Shown: positions 1-7,881, counted from the first letter of the stretch. The stretch is DNA of 36,923 nucleotides from Nostoc sp. TH1S01 (GCA_018993265.1 JAGKSW010000078.1:1-36923), one strand, 5' to 3'. Notes: a model not told the origin generated them from the sequence alone. Translations and numbers: made by a program.

Positions 1-62
1 GGGGGGCATCGACTGTTGGGTTAGGTAATGTAAGTCGGTTTGAAACTGCAATTGCTGTTTGA
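1..62 (+). CDS. tnpB: C-terminal end of an IS605-family TnpB (OrfB), partial
   Basis: Only the last 19 codons are in the window, in the frame beginning at base 3. They read GASTVGLGNVSRFETAIAV and then TGA at 60-62. The GASTVGLG(D/N)V tail is one I associate with OrfB/TnpB proteins of cyanobacterial IS200/IS605 elements. The call is strengthened by what follows directly: a GAATCC-led hairpin ending in TCAA, laid out like the right end of such elements. TnpB is an RNA-guided nuclease that uses a guide RNA transcribed from its own 3' end. The catalytic part lies outside the window, so activity cannot be judged. The tail is too short for certainty. Confidence 0.55.
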   Translation, partial: GASTVGLGNVSRFETAIAV

Positions 63-102
63 GCCTAGAATCCCCACCATTCAATGGTGGGGAGTATGTC
101 AA
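63..102 (+). ncRNA. IS605-type right end / omega-RNA 3' hairpin
   Basis: TCCCCACCATT (71-81) and AATGGTGGGGA (83-93) form a strong hairpin preceded by GAA and followed by GTATGTCAA. The ISDra2 omega-RNA and right end have the same layout: a GAATC-led hairpin, a short tail ending in TCAA, then guide sequence taken from the flanking DNA. By analogy the element ends at 102 and the guide would start at 103. The hairpin is seen directly; the RNA role is inferred from position and family knowledge. Confidence 0.5.
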
Positions 103-1004
103 CCAGGAAACTTCTTCAATAAATCATCCCCAGGAATCACTGTTGTATAAAATACATAGTCATTATTAGCTACATAGCGGCGGTCTTGTTTAATAATTGA
201 CATAAACTCTCTATGTCCCTGGCGCATCCGGCCTACAAGACAACCAGCACTGGCATTTTTAATATCATTACTAGGCGCATCATAACCCCAGTGTTGATTC
301 ACAGCAAACAAACCTGTATCTAGTTTGTCACCAGTGCGTTGAAAATCTTTGTTGAAATCGCGGTGAACAGTAATCGGTGCAACTTGTACTAATGCTTCGT
401 GACGTTCTGCATTGCCATGCACACCCACAGCCCAAGCTTTGTATTGTCCAAACTTAATTCTGGCAGCACCTCCGGGATTTAAGGGGTTGAGAGTGTAATA
501 TCTGCCTGGTTCGGTGGTAGCTTGCCAGTGATCTACGATTTTAGGAGTACCATCTACTACTTCGATGACAATGCGACGATCATTAAAGGCGTTGGGTGTG
601 TCACTATTGAGATTCCAGTCACCATCCATACCCTCAACATAAACAATATTGTATTCTTTGGGGCCAGTAAAAACTTGATAATTTTGTGCCAACATATACT
701 TCACAATTTTGCTGGCAATGTCATTACCTAATTTTAATGGGGGTTTAGGCAGTTCATCTGGTTTGGTTTCAATTAATTCCTTAGCTGTAACTGCACCTAT
801 GTAATCTGGCTCATTGATTTTTTTTAATTCTTGAAATTTTTTGAGAGCTGCCGCAGTCACAGGGCCAAATTTAGCATCTGCTGGTGGTTCTAATAAACCT
901 AGACCAATTAATAATATCTGAATCTGGCGACTTAATTCTTCGTCTTTTGCGATCGCCTCAAATCCCCACTTTTCTTCTTTACCTAAGAAATCTTGTAATT
1001 TCAT
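99..1004 (-). CDS. peptidoglycan-binding domain protein, possibly YkuD-like
   Basis: This 301-residue protein has no signal peptide. Residues about 25-80 look like a PG_binding_1 domain (SRQIQILLIGLGLL, then KFGPVTAAALKKFQ), a three-helix module that binds peptidoglycan or glycans. The C-terminal 200 residues contain VGVHGN, ITVHRDF and a late SAGCLVG motif, which recalls the His and S-x-GC pattern of L,D-transpeptidase-type (YkuD) enzymes, but I cannot prove that fold. The ATG has an AGGTG ribosome site. The stop codon (TGA, read from TCA at 99-101) lies in the terminal TCAA of the adjoining IS605 right end, so the natural C-terminus may have been replaced or shortened by the insertion. The protein could be a wall-active hydrolase or transpeptidase. 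Confidence 0.65.
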   Translation of the reverse strand: MKLQDFLGKEEKWGFEAIAKDEELSRQIQILLIGLGLLEPPADAKFGPVTAAALKKFQELKKINEPDYIGAVTAKELIETKPDELPKPPLKLGNDIASKIVKYMLAQNYQVFTGPKEYNIVYVEGMDGDWNLNSDTPNAFNDRRIVIEVVDGTPKIVDHWQATTEPGRYYTLNPLNPGGAARIKFGQYKAWAVGVHGNAERHEALVQVAPITVHRDFNKDFQRTGDKLDTGLFAVNQHWGYDAPSNDIKNASAGCLVGRMRQGHREFMSIIKQDRRYVANNDYVFYTTVIPGDDLLKKFPG

Positions 1005-1219
1005 CTTGCACCTATCTTCGTTAGTTATTACTAGGTATAAACATCAATGCCAGCATGACTGATGATGTTTGGAACTATACTCGCGGCTCAAAATTTCAGC
1101 CGTGATTTTTAGTATTACTTTACGATTCAAGGCGACTTCAGTAATTTACGCAAAAGTAATTCTGTATTTTTTATAAAATCTCATTTGTGTGGTGGAGATT
1201 GCCTTTGTCATAATTAACT

Positions 1220-1347
1220 ATCCCGCCTCGGAATGAATTCCGAGTCTCATAGCCTAAGTCATCTCAAGATGACTCAACGAGAAATGTATTCCAGTCCACT
1301 TAAGTGGACTTTGGCTATGAGCCTGGAACTTTAGTTCTAGGCGGGAT
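1220..1347. repeat. nested multi-hairpin palindromic element (128 bp)
   Basis: The outer arms ATCCCGCCT (1220-1228) and AGGCGGGAT (1339-1347) are perfect complements. Inside are CTCGGAAT/ATTCCGAG (1227-1244), a long stem pairing CTCATAGCC-TAAGTC (1246-1260) with GACTTTGGCTATGAG (1307-1321), AGTCATCT/AGATGACT (1257-1274), the perfect 18-bp palindrome at 1293-1310, and GGAACTTTAGTTCT (1325-1338). Almost the whole element is base-paired. It lies in the 378-bp gap between the nadE 3' end and the peptidoglycan-binding gene, which holds no gene that I can support. It is probably an interspersed palindromic repeat or miniature element; a structured RNA is the alternative. Confidence 0.7.
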
Positions 1348-1382
1348 GTATTTGAACATTTTTGACTGAGGTAACACGTAGG

Positions 1383-3089
1383 TTAACTAGGTGTAGAGAT
1401 AGGTCTGGTTTGATAAGCATTTTTGATGGCTACCCAGCTACTAGCGATGGGCATTCGCCAGCCTGTACCAAAGGCGCGGTCGGTAATTTTCAAACCGGGG
1501 GGTGCTTGTCGCCGCTTAAATTCGGCACGGGCAACCATTTGAATTACTCGGTCTACAATTATGGGGTCGTGACCTGCTTCAACAATTTGGGCGGCTGATT
1601 CATGGTCGTGAATGAAGCGTTGCAAGATGTCATCTAAAATTTCATAAGCTGGGAGGGAATCTTGGTCAACTTGGCCGGGTTTGAGTTCAGCACTGGGGGC
1701 TTTGGTGAGGATATTTTGGGGAATAATTTCGTCGTTGCGGTTTAACCATTGGCAAATTTTATAAACGCGGGTTTTGGGAACATCAGCAATTACAGCTAAA
1801 CCACCGTTCATATCACCGTAGAGGGTACAGTAACCGACGGCCATTTCTGATTTGTTGCCAGTGGATAATAATAGATAGCCAAATTTGTTAGCGATCGCCA
1901 TTAATAAGTTACCGCGAATCCGCGATTGAATATTCTCTTCGGCAATGCCAAATTCTGTACCAGCAAACAATTCAGCTAGGCTATTGTCAAAGCCTTGCAT
2001 TAATTCGCCTATTGGTAAGACAGTGGTTTCAATGCCTAAATTTTTACCTAATGCCAAAGCATCACTTACAGAATGTTCGGAACTGTAAGGTGATGGCATG
2101 AGGACACCGAGGACATTTTCTTTACCTAATGCGGCTGTAGCGATCGCGGCGACTAATGCTGAATCGACACCACCACTTAAACCTAATACTACTTTAGAAA
2201 AGCGACATTTTAGGGCATAATCTTTTACACCCAAAACTAAAGCTTGCCAGACTTCCTCTTCTTCTGATTCGCACTCAGGTATTAAAGAACTTAACTCTAA
2301 ATCTCGTTGTTTCTTGTTAAATTCAACATTTACTAAGTCGGTTTCAAAACCACGGGCGCGACACATAATTTCGCCTTGACCATTCAAGGCAAAACTATAA
2401 CCATCAAATATTAAATCATCATTACTTCCTACTTGATTGACATAAATCATTGGTTGTTGAAAACGCACCGCACTATGTTTGAGCATTGATTCTCGAAACT
2501 GCGGTTTACCGACGCTGTAAGGTGAAGCAGATAAATTAACAATTAAATCTACGCCCAAAATTGCTAGGTCTGCGATAGGATTAACAGCGTAACTACGCTT
2601 GCCCCAAAATTCTTCATCATTCCATAAATCTTCGCAAATAGTTACACCAATATGAATATCATCTAAAATAAAATGATTAGGTTGTAACCCTGGTTCAAAA
2701 TAGCGGTCTTCATCAAATACATCATAAGTTGGCAAAAGCCGCTTGTAAAAAATTTGCTTGACTTTGCCTGTTTCTAATAAAGCAATACTATTAAATAAAC
2801 TTTTACCACCAGTGATATGGGATTTAGTATTTGGTTCAACAGTTCCGACTAGTACAGCTAATTCAGGCGGCAAATCTCTAACTAATTGTTGTAATGCCAT
2901 ACTCATAGCAGAGACAAAACTAGGATTTAATAATAAATCCCGTGGCGGATAACCACATAAAGAAAGTTCTGGGGTTAATAATAAACGTGCGCCTGATTTT
3001 ATCGCCTGATGTGCGGCTTCTAAAATCTTTTGGACGTTTCCTGGTATATCACCAATGGTTGGATTAAGTTGAGCGATCGCAATTTTCAT
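1383..3089 (-). CDS. nadE: glutamine-dependent NAD+ synthetase
   Basis: NadE makes NAD from deamido-NAD, ATP and glutamine, the last step of NAD synthesis. The N-terminal nitrilase-type glutaminase domain (about 1-265) shows the expected Glu (TPELSLCGYPP, E41), Lys (YKRLLPTYDVFDE, K116) and Cys (VTICEDLW, C152). The C-terminal synthetase domain carries the PP-loop SGGVDS (305-310), STGNKSE and GDMNGGLA motifs. The length of 568 residues fits the two-domain family. It lies downstream of pncB-nadD-nrtR on the same strand but is separated by 284 bp of repeats, so it may have its own promoter or be uncoupled. The start codon is abutted by a heptamer tandem repeat and no Shine-Dalgarno sequence is visible. 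Confidence 0.96.
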   Translation of the reverse strand: MKIAIAQLNPTIGDIPGNVQKILEAAHQAIKSGARLLLTPELSLCGYPPRDLLLNPSFVSAMSMALQQLVRDLPPELAVLVGTVEPNTKSHITGGKSLFNSIALLETGKVKQIFYKRLLPTYDVFDEDRYFEPGLQPNHFILDDIHIGVTICEDLWNDEEFWGKRSYAVNPIADLAILGVDLIVNLSASPYSVGKPQFRESMLKHSAVRFQQPMIYVNQVGSNDDLIFDGYSFALNGQGEIMCRARGFETDLVNVEFNKKQRDLELSSLIPECESEEEEVWQALVLGVKDYALKCRFSKVVLGLSGGVDSALVAAIATAALGKENVLGVLMPSPYSSEHSVSDALALGKNLGIETTVLPIGELMQGFDNSLAELFAGTEFGIAEENIQSRIRGNLLMAIANKFGYLLLSTGNKSEMAVGYCTLYGDMNGGLAVIADVPKTRVYKICQWLNRNDEIIPQNILTKAPSAELKPGQVDQDSLPAYEILDDILQRFIHDHESAAQIVEAGHDPIIVDRVIQMVARAEFKRRQAPPGLKITDRAFGTGWRMPIASSWVAIKNAYQTRPISTPS

Positions 3090-3091
3090 AA

Positions 3092-3147
3092 GAAGTATGA
3101 AGTATGAAGTATGAAGTATGAAGTATGAAGTATGAAGTGTGAAATAT
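3092..3147. repeat. tandem heptamer repeat GAAGTAT x6 plus 2 variants
   Basis: Six exact GAAGTAT units (3092-3133) are followed by GAAGTGT and GAAATAT. This is a short tandemly repeated heptamer of the type common in heterocystous cyanobacteria. It begins 2 nt upstream of the nadE start codon and replaces any normal leader. Copy-number change here could alter nadE expression (inference). Confidence 0.9.
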
Positions 3148-3167
3148 GGATTTTATACTTTAAGTTA

Positions 3168-3290
3168 TGTGCAACTTATTTTTGCAACCCCTCTCCAAAC
3201 CTCTCCCCGTAGCGGAGAGAGGCTTTGAATCTTGCTCACCTTCCCTACAAGGGAAGGGGTTGGGGGTTAGGTTTGAGAGAAAGTTGCACA
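3168..3290. repeat. nested palindromic miniature element (123 bp)
   Basis: The terminal arms TGTGCAACTT (3168-3177) and AAGTTGCACA (3281-3290) are complementary. Inside, CTCTCCAAACCT pairs with AGGTTTGAGAG, AACCCC with GGGGTT, and there are local hairpins CTCTCCCCG/CGGAGAGAG and CCTTCCC/GGGAAGG. It is a non-coding, MITE-like interspersed repeat. Confidence 0.75.
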
Positions 3291-3344
3291 AAGTGTTGCT
3301 TAGTTTTTAAGCTTCAGCTTTTAGGCTTTCATTCTGCAAACTTT

Positions 3345-3372
3345 TTCAGACTTCAGACTTCAGACTTCACAC
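3345..3372. repeat. tandem heptamer TTCAGAC x3 plus TTCACAC
   Basis: A second short heptamer tract flanks the palindromic element on its other side and ends one base before the stop codon of the NrtR-like gene. Confidence 0.8.
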
Positions 3373-3373
3373 T

Positions 3374-4120
3374 TTAAATAAACACCAAAGGTTTATCTTT
3401 AAAGGGTGCAAAAGCTTCAGCGTCGAATTTATATAAACTAGCTGGGCGGCCTGCACCCCGTGATACCTTTACTCCGGTATCGCACAAAAAACCTAACTTG
3501 AGTAGACGCGCCCGAAAATTAGAGTAATCAGAAAAGTTTTCACCTAAAACCGTTGTGTACAACTGATACAAATCGTTTAAAGTAAACATTTCTGGTAAAA
3601 CTTCAAACGCAACCGGGCTGTACTCTAATTTATTTCGCAGTCGTCTGTGACCGTAAGTTAGCAGTTCATTATGGTCAAAGGCTAACTGTGGCACTTGCTT
3701 GACGGGATACCAAGCAATTCCCGCTACTTTATCAGCGATTAATTCTGCTTCTTCAAATCTGACAAGGGCAAAATAACTCACTGATAAATAACGCACGCCA
3801 TAACTATCGGTTGCTTCTCTGGGGTCACGATTTGGCCCACCAAAGGTATACAACTGTTCTAAATAAAGATTGTTGACTCTGATTTTCTCTGCCATGATGC
3901 GATAGGCCGCATCTTCTAAAGACTCGCCTTGACGCACTAACGTACCAGGAAGACTCCAATAATTTAAAAATGGTTCTTGCTGTCGCATGACTAAGAGAAC
4001 CAACAGTCGATTTTGAGCCGTATCTACAGAAAAAATTACATTATCCACACCTACCTTAAAATCAGCCAAAGGTTGTTGATTTAGCGGAGTTGGAATCTTT
4101 TTGTGGTTGCGTCCTGGCAT
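3374..4120 (-). CDS. nrtR: NrtR-type Nudix-related transcriptional regulator of NAD metabolism
   Basis: The N-terminal 150 residues form a Nudix fold. Its signature is degenerate: the box reads LPGTLVRQGESLEDAAYRIM then AEKIRV, so the second Gly, the Glu after the Arg, one of the paired Glu residues and the late Gly of the consensus are changed. The C-terminal part (about 165-248) looks like a winged helix, with TLNDLYQLY and RARLLKLGFL followed by GAGRPASLYKF. This Nudix-plus-wHTH architecture with a weakened catalytic box is that of NrtR, an ADP-ribose-sensing repressor of NAD genes. It lies between nadD and nadE and overlaps the 3' end of nadD by 40 nt in another frame, implying translational coupling. 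A plain Nudix hydrolase is less likely. A palindromic operator candidate lies upstream of pncB (6106-6126). Confidence 0.82.
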   Translation of the reverse strand: MPGRNHKKIPTPLNQQPLADFKVGVDNVIFSVDTAQNRLLVLLVMRQQEPFLNYWSLPGTLVRQGESLEDAAYRIMAEKIRVNNLYLEQLYTFGGPNRDPREATDSYGVRYLSVSYFALVRFEEAELIADKVAGIAWYPVKQVPQLAFDHNELLTYGHRRLRNKLEYSPVAFEVLPEMFTLNDLYQLYTTVLGENFSDYSNFRARLLKLGFLCDTGVKVSRGAGRPASLYKFDAEAFAPFKDKPLVFI

Positions 4121-4680
4121 TTGTACAAATGCTGTTGATGAATATAAGCAACAATGGGAGCTATGAGTGCTTCAGTATCTCCATGCTCACGATAAGCTGT
4201 TGAGGATACATTTAAACCTGTGAGGGTAGCGATCGCAATTTTTCCTCCCAGCTTTTTGATTTCCTCTAAGCTAGATTCTTCTATCGCATATCCTGGTCGT
4301 GGCACAATCAATAGTTGCACTTGCTGTAATAAATCTTCAATTCTATACCAGCGTGGTAGTTGATTGATTAAATCTGAGCCAATGACTAAGGTGTATTCCG
4401 CCTCTTCACCCCAATGCTGTTTGGCTTTTTCTACTGTTTCTAGGGTGCGCCAGCTACTCAAATCTTGGGAAACTGCCACGTTATGGCTTGGCGCATTCAT
4501 ATCGGCAATTAACAAGCGTAGCATCGCCGCCCGATGTTCTAGCAGCGTTTGATGAGACTTAAACGGATTATCCGCCGCCCAAACTGCCACCCAATCATAA
4601 CGCTCAGACAACCATCTTAAAATCTCTTGATGCCCAGCCGTTGGCGGATCGGCACTTGTACCAAATAAAGCAATTCTCAT
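4081..4680 (-). CDS. nadD: nicotinate-nucleotide adenylyltransferase
   Basis: NadD converts nicotinate mononucleotide and ATP to deamido-NAD. The 199-residue protein has the nucleotidyltransferase signature FGTSADPPTAGH (T14-x-G-H17) near the N-terminus and NVSSTAYR (ISSTxxR type) near residue 160, the two ATP-binding motifs of the family. It starts 2 nt after the pncB stop, so the pair is certainly one transcript. The last 40 nt overlap the next gene. Together with PncB and NadE it completes the Preiss-Handler route from nicotinate to NAD. Confidence 0.93.
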   Translation of the reverse strand: MRIALFGTSADPPTAGHQEILRWLSERYDWVAVWAADNPFKSHQTLLEHRAAMLRLLIADMNAPSHNVAVSQDLSSWRTLETVEKAKQHWGEEAEYTLVIGSDLINQLPRWYRIEDLLQQVQLLIVPRPGYAIEESSLEEIKKLGGKIAIATLTGLNVSSTAYREHGDTEALIAPIVAYIHQQHLYKCQDATTKRFQLR

Positions 4681-4682
4681 AT

Positions 4683-6071
4683 TTACCTCTGTGCCTCTGC
4701 GGTTAGTTCCTTTGTTTGTTCAGTCAACTTTTGCAACCCAGCCGAAATTTCTACCGGCAAAGCCACAGGATTTAATATTTGCCTTGTTTCCTCTGGCAAA
4801 CTAGCGACTGTTATCGCTGTTCGTTGGCGAATTTCTGCCAAAGTTTCTGGCAATTGCACTCGTTCGCCTTCTTTCATGACCAATTGCAATAAAGGTGTTT
4901 CTGATTGCGGTGTTTCTGTGATTAACCCCAACCTATCAGCTTTTACCTTGCCGCCGACAAATGACCGAAAAATCTGCTTGCGTCCTGGATAAGTTACCTT
5001 ACCACTAGACTGCTTCATGACTGGAATGCCATCAATTTCTACCAGCTTGTAAACCCCGTTGACAGGCTGACCCGTTACCAGTCGTGTTCCTAAGCCGTAA
5101 CCATCAATTATTGCCCCAGCCGCCTTGAGTCTGGCTATTTCCCATTCATCTAAGTCCCCACTAGCAACAATCGGCACATTTGGTAAAAGCGATCGCACTT
5201 GTTTTGATAAGCTCACCAAATCCCCAGAATCCAGTCTGACTCCTGATAATTCCATTTCCCCAGCATTCACTTTGGCTGCCAAATTTTCCGCCGCCGCGAT
5301 GGTATCGTAAGTATCAATTAACAATGGCGCACCGGGAAAATAGCGATGAAATGCCGTAAAAGCTTCGGCTTCACTGCCTTCCATCGCTGACAACGCCATG
5401 ACCAAGGCGTGTGCCATCGTACCACTTGGCTGTTGACCTAGTTGTAGTGCGGCTAACACATTCGAGGTAGCATCTAATCCCCCCGCCAAGGCTGCCCGTG
5501 CTGCCCACAACGCCCCTTGGGGACTGAATGCCCGCCTAGTACCAAACTCTAAAAGTTTGGCTTCCTGCCCAGCAACATCACGCAGACGGGCGGCTCTGGT
5601 GGCAATTAAAGTTTGATAATTGATTGTATTTAAGAGGTAAGTTTCTATTAGTTGAGCTTGCCACAGTGGTGCTTCAATTCGCAAAAATGGCTCGTTAGCA
5701 AATACGGCTGTGCCTTCGGGAACTGCCCAGACATCACCAGTAAATTTAGCCTCAGCCAATAACGACCAAAAGCGATCGCTTGCGTGGGCAAAAATTCCCG
5801 TTGCTTGTAATGCGGCAATTTGAGAATGAGTAAAGCTTAACTTTTCTAAATATGCCAGAGCTTGCTCTAGCCCCATTGCAATTAGATAGCCAAAATTTTC
5901 TGGCGATCGCCTCACAAATAACTCAAAACTAGCTCGTTTTTGTTCTAATCCTTCACCGACATAACAAGCTGCCATTGTTAGCTGATAAAGGTCTGTGAGC
6001 AAGCTGTAATCAGCCGCAGAGATTGTCAGGTCTTGGCGCTGGTAGCTTTCCAAGTCTGGGATAGTTGCCAT
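4683..6071 (-). CDS. pncB: nicotinate phosphoribosyltransferase
   Basis: This enzyme joins nicotinate to PRPP, giving nicotinate mononucleotide, the entry step of the Preiss-Handler salvage pathway. The 462-residue protein begins SLLTDLYQLTMAACY, the usual NAPRTase N-terminus, and contains LEFGTRRAFSPQGA, the substrate-binding segment, plus VRLDSGDL and DGYGLGTRLVTG phosphate-binding segments. It is the first gene of the pncB-nadD-nrtR operon. A perfect 8+8 bp palindrome lies 35 bp upstream of its start and is the likely regulatory site. Confidence 0.95.
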   Translation of the reverse strand: MATIPDLESYQRQDLTISAADYSLLTDLYQLTMAACYVGEGLEQKRASFELFVRRSPENFGYLIAMGLEQALAYLEKLSFTHSQIAALQATGIFAHASDRFWSLLAEAKFTGDVWAVPEGTAVFANEPFLRIEAPLWQAQLIETYLLNTINYQTLIATRAARLRDVAGQEAKLLEFGTRRAFSPQGALWAARAALAGGLDATSNVLAALQLGQQPSGTMAHALVMALSAMEGSEAEAFTAFHRYFPGAPLLIDTYDTIAAAENLAAKVNAGEMELSGVRLDSGDLVSLSKQVRSLLPNVPIVASGDLDEWEIARLKAAGAIIDGYGLGTRLVTGQPVNGVYKLVEIDGIPVMKQSSGKVTYPGRKQIFRSFVGGKVKADRLGLITETPQSETPLLQLVMKEGERVQLPETLAEIRQRTAITVASLPEETRQILNPVALPVEISAGLQKLTEQTKELTAEAQR

Positions 6072-6105
6072 GTAAGAGCGTCCTTACAAGAATGCTGCTT
6101 TTTTA

Positions 6106-6126
6106 TTATGGTAGATTTTACCATAA
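6106..6126. promoter_or_regulatory. candidate NrtR operator upstream of pncB
   Basis: TTATGGTA-N5-TACCATAA is a perfect 21-bp palindrome, 35 bp upstream of the pncB ATG. Its size and symmetry are what is expected for an NrtR dimer site, and an NrtR-like gene is in the same operon. Binding is inferred. A weaker inverted repeat, TGTAAG-N6-CTTACA (6071-6088), lies between it and the start. The rest of the 410-bp gap to 6481 is AT-rich, with nothing else recognised. Confidence 0.6.
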
Positions 6127-6481
6127 CTAATGTCAACTTCCCTAAGATAATAAAGTTGTTGACTTCATTAAATCAACATACTCACAGTAAAATAATGATG
6201 ATTTATGCAAATATTTAATCTTTTTTAATAGTTTATTCCGGAGAAATAAAATTCTATAAAACACTCATATATATGAAATAAACGAGAGCAATTAAGAGTT
6301 TTGTTATAATTGGAATTGCAGAGAAACTTTAAACTTTTTTGGCAACCTAAAGTATTGCAAAGCAATCTGAAAAACTATTGCATAAATTCTCAATATATTG
6401 AGAGTCTGAGCGATGAGAAAATATCGAATTAAAGTAGAGAGATAACTATTTAACTGACTCAAAAATAAGGAGTCTAAGAGT

Positions 6482-6634
6482 ATGGCTATTTCCCAAATCA
6501 TTGCTAAGATTACCGAGTATATCTCTGAAGCTGCAATGCGAATTTTTGGCCCTACAGATGATCAATATCCTAATATTGGGGTGCAACCCTTTACAGGTGA
6601 ACCTTATAAGAAAGGTATGAGTGATATTTGGTAG
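6482..6634 (+). CDS. small conserved-looking protein of 50 residues, function unknown
   Basis: An ATG at 6482, preceded by an ideal AAGGAG (6467-6472) nine bases upstream, opens a 50-codon frame. It begins MAISQIIAKITEYISEAAM and contains RIFGPTDDQYP and GVQPFTGEPY before TAG. The amphipathic N-terminal helix and the acidic, proline- and glycine-rich second half look like a real small cyanobacterial protein. I believe similar short proteins occur in other cyanobacteria, but I cannot name a function. A strong intrinsic terminator follows at 6664, so this is a self-contained monocistronic unit. Open frames on the opposite strand here lack ribosome sites. Confidence 0.78.
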   Translation: MAISQIIAKITEYISEAAMRIFGPTDDQYPNIGVQPFTGEPYKKGMSDIW

Positions 6635-6663
6635 ATGGTGAAGTATTTAGATATGAGTGAGGT

Positions 6664-6695
6664 AAAGGCTTGAGCCAAAAGCTTGAGCCTTTTTA
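6664..6695 (+). terminator. intrinsic terminator of the 50-residue protein gene
   Basis: AAAGGCTTGAGC (6664-6675) pairs with GCTTGAGCCTTT (6681-6692), 12 pairs including two G-T, around a CAAAA loop, running into a T-rich tail. Confidence 0.85.
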
Positions 6696-6894
6696 TTTGG
6701 TGGGGAGTTGGGAGTAGGAAAGAAGATTTTTTCAAAAATAAAATATGAGTGCTATAGATAAGTAAGTCGGTGGAAATAAACCAAACTATATTACGAAGCG
6801 TAAATATCCTGGAAACACTTACAAATGACCAATGACCAATGACAGCCCTCACTAGTTATCTTTAATTCCCCCGACCTACTTAAAACTTGGTTTT

Positions 6895-7881
6895 TTAATC
6901 AATTACTAAAACCGCTGAACCTTCAATTTCGCCATTACGAAGGGCGTTTAAAGCTTCATTTGCTTGGGTGAGAGGAAAAGCATTCACTTCTGTTTGAATC
7001 GGAATTTTAGGTGCTAAAGCGAGAAATTCTTCGCCATCTTTGCGAGTTAAATTAGCCACAGACCGCAAAATTCTTTCTTCCCACAGAATTTCGTAAGGAA
7101 AAGTGGGAATATCGCTCATGTGAATACCGGCACAAACTACAATTCCACCTTTGGCGACTGCGCGTAAAGCTGATGGGACTAATTTACCTACAGGCGCAAA
7201 AATTATCGCTGCATCTAAAGGTTCTGGTGGTAATGTGTCTGAGTCACCAGCCCAAGTTGCACCGAGTTGAAGGGCAAATTCTTGTCCTGTGATATCTCCA
7301 GAACGAGTAAAAGCAAAAATTTGCCGACCTTGATAGCGGGCTAATTGAATTAAGATGTGGGCAGATGAACCAAACCCATAAAAACCAATTTTTTCAGCAT
7401 CGCCTGTCATGCTGTAAGCGCGATAACCAATTAAGCCACCACATAATAAAGGCGCAGCTTGTAAATCAGGAAAGCTAGGATCTAAGGCAAAGCAAAAGCG
7501 GTGATCAGCTACAGTATATTCTGCATAACCACCATCTAGGTTATAGCCAGTAAATTCAGCAAAATCGCAGAGATTTTCTCGTCCTGAGCGACAATAACGA
7601 CAGCGATCGCAAGTATGACCCAACCAAGGCACTCCCACCCGTTGACCGACATAAAATTTATCAACCTTTGCTCCCATCGCCTCGATAGTACCGACAATTT
7701 GATGGCCTGGTATTAAAGGTAATTTAGGATGAGTCAATTCTCCATCAACTATATGTAAATCTGTGCGGCAAACTGCACAAGCATGAACCCGAATCAGAAC
7801 TTGTTCCGCATTGGGTTGAGGTATTGGTAACTCAGCTAAACGCAGAGGTTGATTTGGTGCATCTAAAACCATTGCACGCAT
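6895..7881 (-). CDS. zinc-dependent alcohol dehydrogenase family protein
   Basis: A 328-residue medium-chain dehydrogenase. The catalytic zinc ligands are seen as CAVCRTDLH and PGHQIVG. The structural zinc is held by the cysteine cluster in CDRCRYCRSGRENLC. The cofactor fold follows in the middle, with IGFYGFGSSAH as the Gly-rich turn. It probably oxidises alcohols or reduces aldehydes with NAD(P). The family is the bacterial AdhA/YahK-like class, but the substrate cannot be told. It is monocistronic, and the upstream 200 bp towards the next gene holds only a short palindromic repeat. Confidence 0.88.
   Translation of the reverse strand: MRAMVLDAPNQPLRLAELPIPQPNAEQVLIRVHACAVCRTDLHIVDGELTHPKLPLIPGHQIVGTIEAMGAKVDKFYVGQRVGVPWLGHTCDRCRYCRSGRENLCDFAEFTGYNLDGGYAEYTVADHRFCFALDPSFPDLQAAPLLCGGLIGYRAYSMTGDAEKIGFYGFGSSAHILIQLARYQGRQIFAFTRSGDITGQEFALQLGATWAGDSDTLPPEPLDAAIIFAPVGKLVPSALRAVAKGGIVVCAGIHMSDIPTFPYEILWEERILRSVANLTRKDGEEFLALAPKIPIQTEVNAFPLTQANEALNALRNGEIEGSAVLVID

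Noticed and set aside
1220-1347. tRNA-like cloverleaf
   Set aside because: No T-loop GTTCRAATC, anticodon-loop pattern or acceptor end; the arm lengths do not fit.
4364-5310. Plus-strand open frames inside nadD and pncB
   Set aside because: They are antisense to strongly conserved enzymes and have no independent support.
6304-6852. Two minus-strand open frames (65 and 82 codons)
   Set aside because: They lack ribosome sites, are rich in unusual hydrophobic runs, and overlap the well-signalled 50-residue plus-strand gene and its terminator.
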